Notes under the pieces: generated by a model
Database searches by the model: none
What the model saw: only the letters and a program-made list of their open reading frames with translations
Told to the model about the DNA's origin: nothing
Program-made: the position numbers and the translations under genes
From: Nocardioides acrostichi
GTDB taxonomy: Bacteria; Actinomycetota; Actinomycetes; Propionibacteriales; Nocardioidaceae
Assembly: GCF_015319165.1 (NCBI RefSeq)
Contig: NZ_JADIVZ010000001.1
Coordinates: 682,001-746,000 of the forward strand
DNA: 64,000 bases
Reading direction: 5' to 3'
Part shown: one piece after another, positions 1 through 7,800 of the stretch
Layout of the letters: every line of letters starts with the position of its first letter
Position numbering within the stretch: the stretch's first letter is position 1

Positions 1-1197
1 GAGTGGTCCTCGGTGTTCTTGGTCGGGGTGTGCGAGACGAGGTTTCCCTCCAACCGCTCCCGTACGTTGTGGACCTCCTCGCCGGCCGTGCTGCCCGCGC
101 CACTGCGGGGCGACCGGGCCGACCAGCCCCAGCTCGCCGGGTACGACAAGGCGGCGCTCGACGCCTACCGCGCCGAGACCCGCGCCCACGACGCCGAGGA
201 GGAGCTGCGTCTGGGCTATGTCGCGGTCACGCGGGCCGCGCACCGGCTCTCGGTCACCTCGTTCTGTTGGACCGAGCGCGCCACTCCGTTCGGCCCGTCG
301 GCCTACCAGCGCACCGTCGTCGAGCAACTGGGCGCGTGGGGCGAGTCTGCCGACCCGTGGCTGGAGCGTCCGGCCAGGGGCGATGCCAACCCCTACGACG
401 CGGTCGACCCGTCGCGTCCGTGGCCGCGGAGCGGCGTGGGGGCTGAGCGTGAACGACGGCTCTCCGCGGCCGCGATGGTGCGTGCCGCGCAACCGGGTGC
501 GCTCGACGAAGGGCTCGACATGATCGAGGCCGCGCGGGTCGCCGAGTGGGACGCCGAGCTCGACCGGCTGTTGGCCGAGGCGCGGGCCGACCGCGACGAG
601 GAGCGGGTGGTCGAACTGCCCGGCACCCTCTCGGCGACCTCGATGGCCCGGCTGCGTGACGACCCCGAGGGCTTCGCGGCCGAGCTGGCCAGACCCATGC
701 CGCGCGCGCCGTCGTCCGCCGCTCGGTTCGGTACCCGCTTCCACGCCTGGGTCGAGGCCCGGTTCGGGCAGCAGGATCTCTTCGACCCCGACGACCTGCC
801 CGGCCGTGGCGATGCCGGCATCGACGACGAGCAGGATCTCCGAGAGCTCATCTCGACCTTCGAGTCCGGGCCGTTCGCGAGCCGCGTGCCTCACCGCGTC
901 GAGGCCGCGTTCTCGCTGGTGCTGGGCGGGCAGGTCGTGCGCGGGCGCATCGACGCCGTCTACGCCGAGCCCGACGGCGGCTTCCTCGTCGTGGACTGGA
1001 AGACCAACCGCACCTTTGACGCCGACCCGCTTCAGCTGGCGCTCTATCGCACCGCCTGGGCCGAACTCGTCGGAGTTCCGGTCGAGCGGGTCCGCGCCGC
1101 GTTCTACTACGTGCGCACCGGCGATCTCGTGCGGCCCGAGGGATTGCCCGACCGGGCGGGGCTCGAGCAACTGCTGGCGCTACCGTCGGAGCCGTGA
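1..1197 (+). CDS. adnB: AdnB-like helicase-nuclease, C-terminal part (5' truncated)
   Basis: The reading frame is open from base 1, so only the last 398 residues are present. The N-terminal part carries the end of a UvrD-type helicase core (EEELRLGYVAVTRA, superfamily I motif VI). The C-terminal third is a RecB-family nuclease domain with the visible core GGFLVVDWKTNR and a preceding conserved RGRID. In actinobacteria the gene directly upstream of nudC is adnB, the motor/nuclease subunit of the AdnAB double-strand-break resection machine, and the order here agrees. The stop overlaps the nudC start (GTGA), so the two are translationally coupled. AdnA-type paralogy cannot be excluded from the fragment, but the position favours AdnB. 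Confidence 0.85.
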   Translation, partial: EWSSVFLVGVCETRFPSNRSRTLWTSSPAVLPAPLRGDRADQPQLAGYDKAALDAYRAETRAHDAEEELRLGYVAVTRAAHRLSVTSFCWTERATPFGPSAYQRTVVEQLGAWGESADPWLERPARGDANPYDAVDPSRPWPRSGVGAERERRLSAAAMVRAAQPGALDEGLDMIEAARVAEWDAELDRLLAEARADRDEERVVELPGTLSATSMARLRDDPEGFAAELARPMPRAPSSAARFGTRFHAWVEARFGQQDLFDPDDLPGRGDAGIDDEQDLRELISTFESGPFASRVPHRVEAAFSLVLGGQVVRGRIDAVYAEPDGGFLVVDWKTNRTFDADPLQLALYRTAWAELVGVPVERVRAAFYYVRTGDLVRPEGLPDRAGLEQLLALPSEP

Positions 1198-2105
1198 CCT
1201 ACGCCCACGAACAGCTGGCCGCCGATCCGCACGACCGCCTCGGACTGCGGCGTGGCGACGACGACTGGCTGAGAGCTCGGTGGGCCGACCCGGCGTCCCG
1301 GGTTCTGGAGGTGCGCGGCAGCCGGGCGCGACCGCTCGATGGCCGGTTGGTGTGGACCTCGCCGGCCGATGCCCCCGACGGACTGCGGCTGCTGCTGGGG
1401 GAGCAGGACGGCGCGGCCTGGTTCGCCGTCGTCACCGAGGGCCGATCGGCCCGCGTCGAGGACGGCTGGCTCCCGCTGCGGGGACTGCTCCCTGCACTCG
1501 ACGACGACGTCGCGGTGCGCGAGGCACCGCTGGCCTTCCACGCCCTCGGCATGGCGGAGTGGCTGTTCGCCACGAAGTTCTGCCCCCGCTGCGGAGGCGG
1601 GTTGGAGCCGCAGAAGGCGGGACACGAGCTCAGATGCTCTCGGTGCGGCCGCTCCCAGTTCCCCCGCACCGACCCGGCCGTGATCATGGTCGTCACCCGC
1701 GGCGAGCCCGGCGCGCCCGACGAGACCTGCCTGCTGGGGCGCAATGCTGCCTGGCCCGAGCACCGGTACTCCTCACTGGCGGGCTTCTGCGAGCCTGGGG
1801 AGTCGCTCGAGGACGCCGTGCGCCGCGAGGTCGCCGAGGAGACCGGCGTCGTGGTGGGTGAGGTCCGCTACTTCGGCAACCAGCCCTGGCCGATGCCGGC
1901 CAGCCTGATGCTCGGCTTCCACGCACGCGCCGAGACCGAGACGATCGAGGTCGACGAGCACGAGATCGCGGACGCCCGCTGGTTCACCCGCGAGCAGATG
2001 CGCGCCGAGGCCGAGGCCGGGTCCCTCGTGCTGCCCGGAGGCGTCTCGATCAGCCGCTCCCTGATCGAGCACTGGTACGGCGGTCCGCTGCCCGGTCAGT
2101 GGTGA
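1194..2105 (+). CDS. nudC: NAD(+) diphosphatase / NADH pyrophosphatase
   Basis: This 303-residue protein hydrolyses NAD(H) to NMN(H) and AMP, and in other bacteria decaps NAD-capped RNA. A four-cysteine zinc ribbon (CPRCGG and CSRCGR, about residues 129-150) precedes the Nudix box (GFCEPGESLEDAV followed by REVAEETGV, about 196-219). The family-specific NADH pyrophosphatase signature downstream of the Nudix box is present as NQPWPMPASLM (about 230). The GTG start overlaps the adnB stop by four bases, so it is probably expressed from the same transcript. Length and domain order are normal for NudC. Confidence 0.95.
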   Translation: MTYAHEQLAADPHDRLGLRRGDDDWLRARWADPASRVLEVRGSRARPLDGRLVWTSPADAPDGLRLLLGEQDGAAWFAVVTEGRSARVEDGWLPLRGLLPALDDDVAVREAPLAFHALGMAEWLFATKFCPRCGGGLEPQKAGHELRCSRCGRSQFPRTDPAVIMVVTRGEPGAPDETCLLGRNAAWPEHRYSSLAGFCEPGESLEDAVRREVAEETGVVVGEVRYFGNQPWPMPASLMLGFHARAETETIEVDEHEIADARWFTREQMRAEAEAGSLVLPGGVSISRSLIEHWYGGPLPGQW

Positions 2106-2119
2106 CGGCTCCAGCCCGT

Positions 2120-2173
2120 AGCCCACGTTTGGTCGAGAACTGCACTCCCAGGGCCGTTGAAGCCCACGTTTGG
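2120..2173. repeat. Pair of 13-bp direct repeats (AGCCCACGTTTGG)
   Basis: AGCCCACGTTTGG occurs at 2120-2132 and again at 2161-2173, a 41-bp period, in the gap between the convergent nudC and mrx1 genes. Neither copy is inside a gene. This looks like a small extragenic repeat element; whether it is dispersed in the genome cannot be seen from one locus. Confidence 0.6.
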
Positions 2174-2190
2174 GACCAATCGGCATCCGA

Positions 2191-2219
2191 CTTGTCCACA
2201 GCAGACCTGTGGACAGGTC
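2191..2219. promoter_or_regulatory. Inverted pair of DnaA-box-like 9-mers / bidirectional hairpin
   Basis: TTGTCCACA (2192-2200) matches the actinobacterial DnaA-box consensus. It is followed by the inverted near copy TGTGGACAG. The arms TGTCCACAG and CTGTGGACA form a perfect 9-bp inverted repeat around a 5-base loop. It sits between the convergent ends of nudC and mrx1, so it can act as a bidirectional terminator stem, although neither side has a clear T tract. Titration of DnaA is the alternative reading. Confidence 0.45.
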
Positions 2220-2462
2220 TCACGCCAGGGCGGCGAGCTTCTCCTTGACCTGGGCGATGGAGGGGTTGGTCTGGGCCGAGCCGTCGGAGTAGACGAGGGT
2301 GGGCACGGTCTGGTTGCCGTGGTTGACCTTCTCGACGATCTGGGCGGCCTCGGGCTGCTGCTCGATGTCGACGACCTCGAAGGCGATGCCCTCACGCTCG
2401 AGCTGTCCCTTGAGGCGGTGACAGTAGCCGCACCAGGGGGTGGAGTACATCGTGAAGCTCAT
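2220..2462 (-). CDS. mrx1: Mycoredoxin-1-like glutaredoxin
   Basis: This 80-residue glutaredoxin-fold protein has the dithiol motif CGYC at residues 11-14 (TPWCGYCHRLKGQL) and a cis-proline motif (TVPTLV). Mycoredoxins use mycothiol to reduce mixed disulfides in the actinobacterial cytosol. CGYC and the short length match the family, as does the position between nudC and uvrD2, which is the same as in mycobacteria. I chose the ATG at 2462; an in-frame GTG lies two codons upstream. The gene runs convergent to nudC and divergent from uvrD2. Confidence 0.92.
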   Translation of the reverse strand: MSFTMYSTPWCGYCHRLKGQLEREGIAFEVVDIEQQPEAAQIVEKVNHGNQTVPTLVYSDGSAQTNPSIAQVKEKLAALA

Positions 2463-2582
2463 CCGCACGTCGTCCTTCGCTGAGTCGGGTGTTGGTCCGT
2501 CCGGCGCAACGACGACCCGGGCCTGGATGTTCCCCGAGCCGACCCGGCCGCTGTCGGTGGGTCGCCCTAGTCTGGTCCGACG

Positions 2583-4691
2583 ATGACGACCCCTGCTGCC
2601 GGCCCGACCGCCCCGCCCGACGCCCGCGCTCTGCTCGACGCCCTCGATCCCGAGCAGCGGCAGGTGGCCGAGGCGCTTCGGGGCCCGGTGCGGGTGCTGG
2701 CCGGTGCCGGCACGGGCAAGACGCGCGCCATCACGCACCGCATCGCGCACGGAGTCGCCACGGGCACCTATGCACCTACCGAGGTGCTGGCCGTGACCTT
2801 CACGACGCGAGCCGCGGGGGAGATGCGTCAGCGGCTGCGCGGTCTCGGTGCCGGCGGCGTGCAGGCGCGCACCTTCCACTCCGCAGCCCTGCGCCAGCTG
2901 CGCTACTTCTGGCCGTCCGTGCACGGTACGGAGCTGCCGCGCCTCACCGAGTCCAAGATCCCGCTGTTGGCGGGCGCCGCTCGCGCGCAGCGCACCCGGC
3001 TCGACCAGGCGCAACTGCGCGACCTCGCGGCCGAGGTCGAGTGGGCCAAGGTCTCCAACGTCGCTCCCGAGGAGTACGCGCGTGTGGCGGCGCGTCGTCA
3101 TCGTTCCGGCAGCGTCAACGGCCTCGACGACGAACACGTGGCGCGCCTCTTCGACTCCTACGAGAACCTCAAGCGCGACGAGTCGCGCATGGACATGGAG
3201 GACGTGCTGCTCCTGACGGCCGGCCTCCTGGCCGAGGAGGAGCGTGTGGCGGCCGCCGTCCGCCGACAGTACAAGTGGTTCGTGGTCGACGAGTTCCAAG
3301 ACGTCTCGCCACTGCAGTCCGCCCTGTTGGAGCTCTGGCTGGGTGGCCGCGACGAGATCTGCGTGGTGGGGGATCCCGCTCAGACCATCTACTCCTTCGC
3401 TGGCGCCGACGCCTCCTACCTGCGTGACTTCGCCCGCAAGTACTCCGGCACCACCTCGGTCGAGCTCGTGCGCAACTACCGCTCGACACCGCAGGTGGTC
3501 ACCACGGCCAACGGACTGCTCGAGGGCACCCCGAGCGCTGGGGTGTCGCTACGGGCGGTGCGGGAGAGCGGCCCGGCAGTGCGGTTCTCCTCCCACCCCG
3601 ACGAGGTCGAGGAGGCCGAGGCCACCGCCGCCCGCATCCTGGCTCTGCGCGACCAAGGGCATGCGCTCTCCGAGGTCGCGGTGCTGTTCCGGATCAACGC
3701 TCAGTCCGAGGCGTTCGAGGAGGCACTCGCCGCCCGCGGCCTGCCCTACGTCATCCGCGGCGCGGCACGCTTCTTCGATCGGCCCGAGGTGCGCGAGGCG
3801 GTCACCCGCATCCGCGGCGCCGTGCGCGGCGGTGAGGGTGAGGATCTCATGGAGATCGTGCGCTCGACCCTGGCCGGCATGGGCTGGACCTCGCGTCCGC
3901 CCGAGACCCGCGGCCAGACGCGCGACCGGTGGGAGTCCTGGCAAGCTCTGGTCGATCAGGCCGAGGAGTACCTCTCCGGCGAGGGCGCCCAACTCGAGGA
4001 TCCGCGCTCCGGCTTCGTCGCCGAGCTCGACCGCCGAGCCGCCGAGCAGCACGCACCGGTCGCCGAAGGGGTCACGCTGGCCACCTTTCACGCGGCGAAG
4101 GGGCTCGAGTGGGACGCCGTCTTCTGCTGTGGCCTGCACGACGGCACCCTCCCGATCACCTACGCCACGACCGCGCAGGCGATCGAGGAGGAGCGTCGGT
4201 TGCTCTACGTCGGCGTCACCCGGGCGCGCCGCGATCTGCACCTCTCGTGGGCGCTGGCCCGCAACCCGGGCGGGCGTGCCTCGCGCAAGCCGTCCCGGTT
4301 CTTGGACTCCCTGTTGCCCGCCGATGCCCGCCCAGAGTTGGGTGGCGGCCGGCGCAACCGTCAGCACAAGGCACTGACCTGCCGCGAGTGCGGCCGTCCG
4401 CTGGGCACGGCTCGGGAGAAGAAGCAGGCCCGCTGCGCGGACTGTCCGGCTTCCTACGACGAGGCACTCTTCGAGCGCCTGCGCGCGTGGCGCAAACAGC
4501 GCGCGGACGCCGACAGCGTGCCCGCCTTCGTCGTGTTCACCGACGCCACCTTGCAGTTGGTCGCCGAGGTCGCCCCGACCACCGACCAGGCCCTATTGGC
4601 GATCAGCGGAGTGGGCCGCTCCAAACTCGAGAAGTACGGCGACGAGGTGCTCGCCGTGGTGGGCGGATGCGGGTCGGGAGAAAAAGAATAG
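2583..4691 (+). CDS. uvrD2: ATP-dependent DNA helicase UvrD2
   Basis: This 702-residue superfamily I helicase has Walker A GAGTGKT (about residue 41), motif II DEFQDV (about 235), motif III GDPAQTIYSFAGA, motif IV VRNYRST and motif VI EEERRLLYVGVTRA. After the motor comes a four-cysteine segment (CRECGRPLG and CADC, about 600-621) and then an HRDC domain to the end (ISGVGRSKLEKYG). The C4 plus HRDC tail is diagnostic of actinobacterial UvrD2 rather than UvrD1/PcrA. UvrD2 unwinds 3'-tailed duplexes and is essential in mycobacteria. The ATG at 2583 directly follows the divergent mrx1 promoter region. Confidence 0.96.
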   Translation: MTTPAAGPTAPPDARALLDALDPEQRQVAEALRGPVRVLAGAGTGKTRAITHRIAHGVATGTYAPTEVLAVTFTTRAAGEMRQRLRGLGAGGVQARTFHSAALRQLRYFWPSVHGTELPRLTESKIPLLAGAARAQRTRLDQAQLRDLAAEVEWAKVSNVAPEEYARVAARRHRSGSVNGLDDEHVARLFDSYENLKRDESRMDMEDVLLLTAGLLAEEERVAAAVRRQYKWFVVDEFQDVSPLQSALLELWLGGRDEICVVGDPAQTIYSFAGADASYLRDFARKYSGTTSVELVRNYRSTPQVVTTANGLLEGTPSAGVSLRAVRESGPAVRFSSHPDEVEEAEATAARILALRDQGHALSEVAVLFRINAQSEAFEEALAARGLPYVIRGAARFFDRPEVREAVTRIRGAVRGGEGEDLMEIVRSTLAGMGWTSRPPETRGQTRDRWESWQALVDQAEEYLSGEGAQLEDPRSGFVAELDRRAAEQHAPVAEGVTLATFHAAKGLEWDAVFCCGLHDGTLPITYATTAQAIEEERRLLYVGVTRARRDLHLSWALARNPGGRASRKPSRFLDSLLPADARPELGGGRRNRQHKALTCRECGRPLGTAREKKQARCADCPASYDEALFERLRAWRKQRADADSVPAFVVFTDATLQLVAEVAPTTDQALLAISGVGRSKLEKYGDEVLAVVGGCGSGEKE

Positions 4692-4697
4692 AGAAAC

Positions 4698-4739
4698 TCC
4701 GGAAAAGAATTTGCTGCCTGCGATCGACCCGAGTACTTT
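4698..4739 (+). promoter_or_regulatory. Putative WhiB7-type promoter of the whiB7 leader
   Basis: An A/T-rich patch (GGAAAAGAAT, about 4701-4710) abuts a -35-like TTGCTG (4711-4716). Exactly 17 bp later lies the -10-like TACTTT (4734-4739). An AT-rich element immediately upstream of the -35 is the published hallmark of WhiB7/WblC-autoactivated promoters. It fits autoregulation of the downstream whiB7, some 495 bp away. Assignment is by pattern only. Confidence 0.5.
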
Positions 4740-4760
4740 GCTTGAGCCAAGCAAATACTC
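4731..4760. promoter_or_regulatory. Near-perfect inverted repeat at the start of the whiB7 leader
   Basis: GAGTACTTTGCTTG and CAAGCAAATACTC pair over 13 bp with one bulged C around a three-base loop. There is no T tract after it, so it is unlikely to be a plain uvrD2 terminator. It overlaps the proposed -10 and could be a leader RNA hairpin or an operator. Confidence 0.45.
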
Positions 4761-4818
4761 GCGCACCACGGACCCTGGCACGGTCCGGCGCCCGACCACC
4801 CGAAGGAGGTGAGCACCG

Positions 4819-5043
4819 ATGAACAGCATCACGAACGAGACCACCACGGCCCCGCAGCTGCTCGCTGCCGACCGCGGCGTCGTCATGCCCATCTGCGCTT
4901 ACCTCCCGCTGACCTCCCCGGTCAGCGCCCGGACCACGGGCGCCGATGTGCGCGATCGCCAGGGCGGCATCGAGTCCGTCAAGGGCGGCACCGCCGTCGC
5001 GCACTTCCCGGGTGACCGGGCCTGGAGACCACCGATCTGTTGA
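4819..5043 (+). CDS. Leader ORF (uORF) upstream of whiB7
   Basis: This 74-codon ORF is preceded by an excellent ribosome site (AAGGAGGTGAGC, then ATG after about 7 bases), as strong as that of whiB7 itself. The peptide has no recognisable domain and ends RPPIC. The stop lies about 25 bases before the attenuator hairpin at 5068. In mycobacteria and Streptomyces, whiB7/wblC is controlled by translation of an upstream ORF in the leader: antibiotic-stalled ribosomes prevent terminator formation. By position and signals this ORF is the likely sensor peptide. It could alternatively be a small independent protein. Confidence 0.6.
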   Translation: MNSITNETTTAPQLLAADRGVVMPICAYLPLTSPVSARTTGADVRDRQGGIESVKGGTAVAHFPGDRAWRPPIC

Positions 5044-5067
5044 CACGACAGTCATCGGCAGCCTCCA

Positions 5068-5112
5068 GGCCGCGGAATCCCGAACCAGGGATCCGCGGCC
5101 TTCGTGTTTCTC
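5068..5112 (+). terminator. Attenuator / intrinsic terminator in the whiB7 leader
   Basis: GGCCGCGGAATCCC (5068-5081) pairs with GGGATCCGCGGCC (5088-5100) through a 13-bp stem with one bulged A and a six-base loop, followed by the T-rich TTCGTGTTTCTC. It sits between the leader ORF stop and whiB7, the place expected for a ribosome-mediated transcription attenuator. Confidence 0.7.
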
Positions 5113-5233
5113 AAGGGCCTTTCGCACAGCAGACCACCGAGCACGACCGAGACACAGGACTCACGTGACCAGACCGACACCCACCCAGGTCCACCACGAG
5201 AAGACCGAGCCGAACCGAGGAGGTGACATACCG

Positions 5234-5557
5234 ATGACAACCAGCGTTCTCGACCGCCAGGAGACCGAGCCGACCCTCGGGCAGCTTCACGACGAGATGG
5301 AACGCGCCGACGACACGTCGATGCCCTGCCGGGTCAACAACCCCGAGCTGTGGTTCGCCGAGTCGCCGGCCGACGTCGAGGCGGCGAAGGCCCTCTGCCT
5401 CGACTGCCCCGTGCGCAGCCTCTGCCTCACCGGCGCCCTCGAGCGGCGCGAGCCGTGGGGCGTGTGGGGCGGCGAGCTGTTTCTCCAAGGCGTCGTGATC
5501 CCGCGTAAGCGGCCGCGGGGCCGCCCGCGGAAGCACCCGCGCCCCGAGGCGGCCTGA
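5234..5557 (+). CDS. whiB7: WhiB7-family redox-sensing transcriptional regulator
   Basis: This 107-residue WhiB protein has the four [4Fe-4S] ligands at Cys32, Cys55, Cys58 and Cys64 (spacing C-x22-C-x2-C-x5-C), the turn GVWGGE and a C-terminal AT-hook RGRPRKHP that binds the minor groove next to the -35. The AT-hook separates WhiB7 from other WhiB proteins. It is the master activator of intrinsic antibiotic resistance (ribosome-targeting drugs) in actinobacteria and works with the primary sigma factor. The ATG at 5234 has a strong site (GAGGAGGTGACATACCG). Location directly after uvrD2 matches mycobacteria. Confidence 0.95.
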   Translation: MTTSVLDRQETEPTLGQLHDEMERADDTSMPCRVNNPELWFAESPADVEAAKALCLDCPVRSLCLTGALERREPWGVWGGELFLQGVVIPRKRPRGRPRKHPRPEAA

Positions 5558-5661
5558 CCCCGGCACCGCCTCCACGTCCGGTCGACGAGCAGCGACCGGT
5601 CCTGGTCCGGCAGCACTTCGCCCCATCACCACCGACACCACCACCGAGAGAGACGACCTCC

Positions 5662-5826
5662 ATGACCCCGAACACCGAGACCCACGCTCGCGCGCACCTC
5701 GACGCGCGACTGACCGATGCCGCCCAGCGCAGGCGAGACCACGAGCTCGTTCGCGCCCAGCGCTTCCACCGCAAGGCCGAGCGGACCGCCCAGCGCGCCC
5801 GCCTCGCCCTCGCTCGGGCCTTGTGA
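5662..5826 (+). CDS. Small basic helical protein, copy 1 of a tandem pair
   Basis: A 54-residue ORF rich in Arg and Ala, predicted to be almost entirely alpha-helical. It aligns end to end, without gaps, with the next ORF (5899-6063), which is also exactly 54 residues; both end in a shared QARLALAR-type tail (here QRARLALARAL). The conserved length and C-terminus in two reading frames argue that it is a real gene. The function is unknown. It lies about 100 bp downstream of whiB7 and may share its antibiotic-induced transcript. Confidence 0.6.
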   Translation: MTPNTETHARAHLDARLTDAAQRRRDHELVRAQRFHRKAERTAQRARLALARAL

Positions 5827-5898
5827 GCCACTGACGTGACCACCGTGGCCGAGCGAACCCACACCACACACCACCTCGTAGCGAACCGGAGCAAGCAG

Positions 5899-6063
5899 AT
5901 GTCACTACTCAACGAAGACCTGGCGCGTGCGCAAATGGCCGCGCGCCTGGGAGAGGCGCAAGCACTGCGGCGCGGCCATCAGTTGGCTCGCGCTCGGCGA
6001 CTCAGCCGCAAGGCGGAGGCTGCCGCTTCGCAGGCCCGGCTCGCCCTGGCGCGGATCGTCTGA
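5899..6063 (+). CDS. Small basic helical protein, copy 2 of a tandem pair
   Basis: This 54-residue ORF ends in SQARLALARIV and matches the upstream 54-residue ORF along its whole length (for example RRGHQLARARRLSRKAE against RRDHELVRAQRFHRKAE). An upstream in-frame GTG at 5836 would add 21 residues without similarity, so the ATG at 5899 is preferred because it gives exactly the same length as copy 1. No domain is recognised. The protein is basic and helical, and nucleic-acid or ribosome binding is only a guess. Confidence 0.6.
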   Translation: MSLLNEDLARAQMAARLGEAQALRRGHQLARARRLSRKAEAAASQARLALARIV

Positions 6064-6162
6064 TCCGAACCGCAGGTGAGCCTCCCCGGAGCCGGGGCAC
6101 GATCCGACGCTCGTCGGAGCCGTGTCCCGGCTCCGTTCGCGTGCGCGGCCTACGATGCCGCC

Positions 6163-6324
6163 ATGGCCAGCTGCGACTTCTGCGGACGCACCGAGGAGGA
6201 TCCCGGACGACTGCTCACCTGGTCGACCGCCGTCGAGCACGGCCGCCAACAGATGTTCTGCACCGAATGCTCGCGCACCCACGTGCGTTCGATGGAGGGC
6301 AAGCTCGACTCCGAGTACTGGTGA
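6163..6324 (+). CDS. Small zinc-ribbon protein
   Basis: This 53-residue protein has two CxxC knuckles (CDFC near the start and CTEC at about residues 33-36), a typical treble-clef or zinc-ribbon arrangement. The ATG at 6163 places CDFC at residues 4-7. An upstream GTG at 6076 would only add low-complexity sequence. It is convergent with the E1-like gene. The function is unknown; a small zinc ribbon at this spot would fit the uncharacterised proteins of the whiB7 neighbourhood. Confidence 0.7.
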   Translation: MASCDFCGRTEEDPGRLLTWSTAVEHGRQQMFCTECSRTHVRSMEGKLDSEYW

Positions 6325-6343
6325 GCCTCGGCACGAGGCCCGC

Positions 6344-7315
6344 TCACCACGAACACCCGCACTCCGGGTTCAGCGGCGCCGACACGACGACCGGCGCGCC
6401 CGTGGCCGACAAGGTGACGGTCGCCGACCAGGTGGTCGGTGTCTCGCCGTCCAGCCAGGCGATCACGTCGCGTACCGCCCAGGCCTGGGCCAGGTGACGG
6501 AGCACCGGATCGGCCGGGCGCCGCGCAGTGCCGCGTGCGTGCTGCTCGAGCACCAGGGGGTGCGCGGGGTCGATGGCGGTGCGCTGGGCATCGAGGCATC
6601 GCAGACAGGCGGTGACGCCCGGCAGGCAGAACGGGCCGACGACGGCACGGTCGACCTCGTCGCGGACCACGAGGTGGGGGACGTCGTGCCGGAGGAGCTC
6701 GTCGAAGACCTCGCGGCGTGGTTCCCGGTCACCGGCCCAGACGACCAGGTCGGGCGGGGAAGCCTTCGAGGGGGCACTCGCCACGGCGTCGAGGGCGACC
6801 AGTCGCACGACACCGACCAGCGCCTCGTCGAGCAGGTGGACCACCGACGCCAGGCCGGCTCCGGAGCATGCGGCCTCCGCTCCCGTGACCCACACCTCGC
6901 CCCGGAACCGGGAGAGCATCCGGGGGACCGCACTCGCCGGCTCCCGGGCGAAGACCGAACCCACGGTGAGAGGCGCACCCGGGCGTGAGGCGGCCGCGGT
7001 GCTGGTGGCGGCCAACAGGCGGGAGTCGGCCAGCAGGCCCCGCTCGTGCAGCCGCACCAGGGCCCGGGCCTGCACGTGCGAGAGATCCTCGAGACCGAGG
7101 GGCGAGCCCTCGGGTGCTTCCAGTCGGGCGAGAAGCCAGCGGATCTCGTCGGAATCGATCAGCGTCAGTCGTCGAGACTGCTCGAACCCCACCTGGAGGT
7201 GGTCGCCATCGCGACGCATCACCTCGGTGCCGGGAACGAGGGTGGGATGACCGGGCAACCGGTCTCGCTGTGGGTTCTCGGATGTCTGGGAGGTCTCGGA
7301 GGCATGGAGCGACAC
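6344..7315 (-). CDS. E1-like / TOMM leader-binding family protein
   Basis: This 323-residue protein resembles the stand-alone cyclodehydratase-like proteins annotated as TOMM precursor leader peptide-binding proteins, the family of mycobacterial Rv3196 in the same gene neighbourhood. Visible marks are the C-terminal zinc-ligand pattern (CLRCLDAQR followed by NPECGCSW at the extreme C-terminus) and a central Rossmann-like ThiF region with a degenerate nucleotide loop. No YcaO partner is nearby, so azoline formation is doubtful. Function in core actinobacterial physiology is undefined. Confidence 0.7.
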   Translation of the reverse strand: MSLHASETSQTSENPQRDRLPGHPTLVPGTEVMRRDGDHLQVGFEQSRRLTLIDSDEIRWLLARLEAPEGSPLGLEDLSHVQARALVRLHERGLLADSRLLAATSTAAASRPGAPLTVGSVFAREPASAVPRMLSRFRGEVWVTGAEAACSGAGLASVVHLLDEALVGVVRLVALDAVASAPSKASPPDLVVWAGDREPRREVFDELLRHDVPHLVVRDEVDRAVVGPFCLPGVTACLRCLDAQRTAIDPAHPLVLEQHARGTARRPADPVLRHLAQAWAVRDVIAWLDGETPTTWSATVTLSATGAPVVVSAPLNPECGCSW

Positions 7316-7456
7316 GCCTCTGGTGTACCCGCTCCCGGTGCTGAGCCGCGGCGGCTATCCACAGGCAGCCCACGCAACTGGCTCTCGTCAGCGCACCGGG
7401 CACGAGCGCCACGCGGCGGCGAGGACTCGCCGCGCTGCGTGGCGCTCGTGGGTGGA

Positions 7457-7615
7457 TCAGGCCTTGCCGAGGATCCGGTTCAGGTTGGTGCTGCACACCG
7501 GGCACTGCGCCTTGGCCATGCGGGTGCCCTTGTCGTTCACCTTGACCTCGCCCGATGCCTCGCGCTTCTCCTTGCACTTCACGCAGTAGAACTCGCCGCT
7601 CCAGGTCTCTGCCAT
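7457..7615 (-). CDS. DUF5679 small zinc-binding protein
   Basis: This 52-residue protein carries CVKCKEKRE and CPVCSTNLNRILGK, a four-cysteine zinc ribbon of the DUF5679 type widespread in actinobacteria, where several family members are annotated near metabolic genes. The ATG at 7615 is the only sensible start. A longer overlapping frame here is a shadow. It is transcribed divergently from the enoyl-CoA hydratase. The biochemical role is not known. Confidence 0.85.
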   Translation of the reverse strand: MAETWSGEFYCVKCKEKREASGEVKVNDKGTRMAKAQCPVCSTNLNRILGKA

Positions 7616-7800
7616 GACGGCCTCCTTGCCTTCTTGTCGAACGAATCGTCGCGACGGGGACAGCAGGGAAGCCCGCCGGGGCACGGGCGTGTGCCACGCA
7701 GCCGCTTCGACCCTACGACACGGTGTGACCGCCGCGCGTGAAGCAGCCGGCGCTCTGCGCGTCGGTGGTGGCCTCTGCGAGGCGGCGGTACGTTGCGACC

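Noticed and set aside
2191..2219. Chromosomal origin
   Set aside because: Only two DnaA-like boxes and no dnaA/dnaN; far too few for oriC.
2220..3299. Minus-strand 359-residue frame ending in mrx1
   Set aside because: Only the last 80 residues are real glutaredoxin; the rest is antisense to uvrD2.
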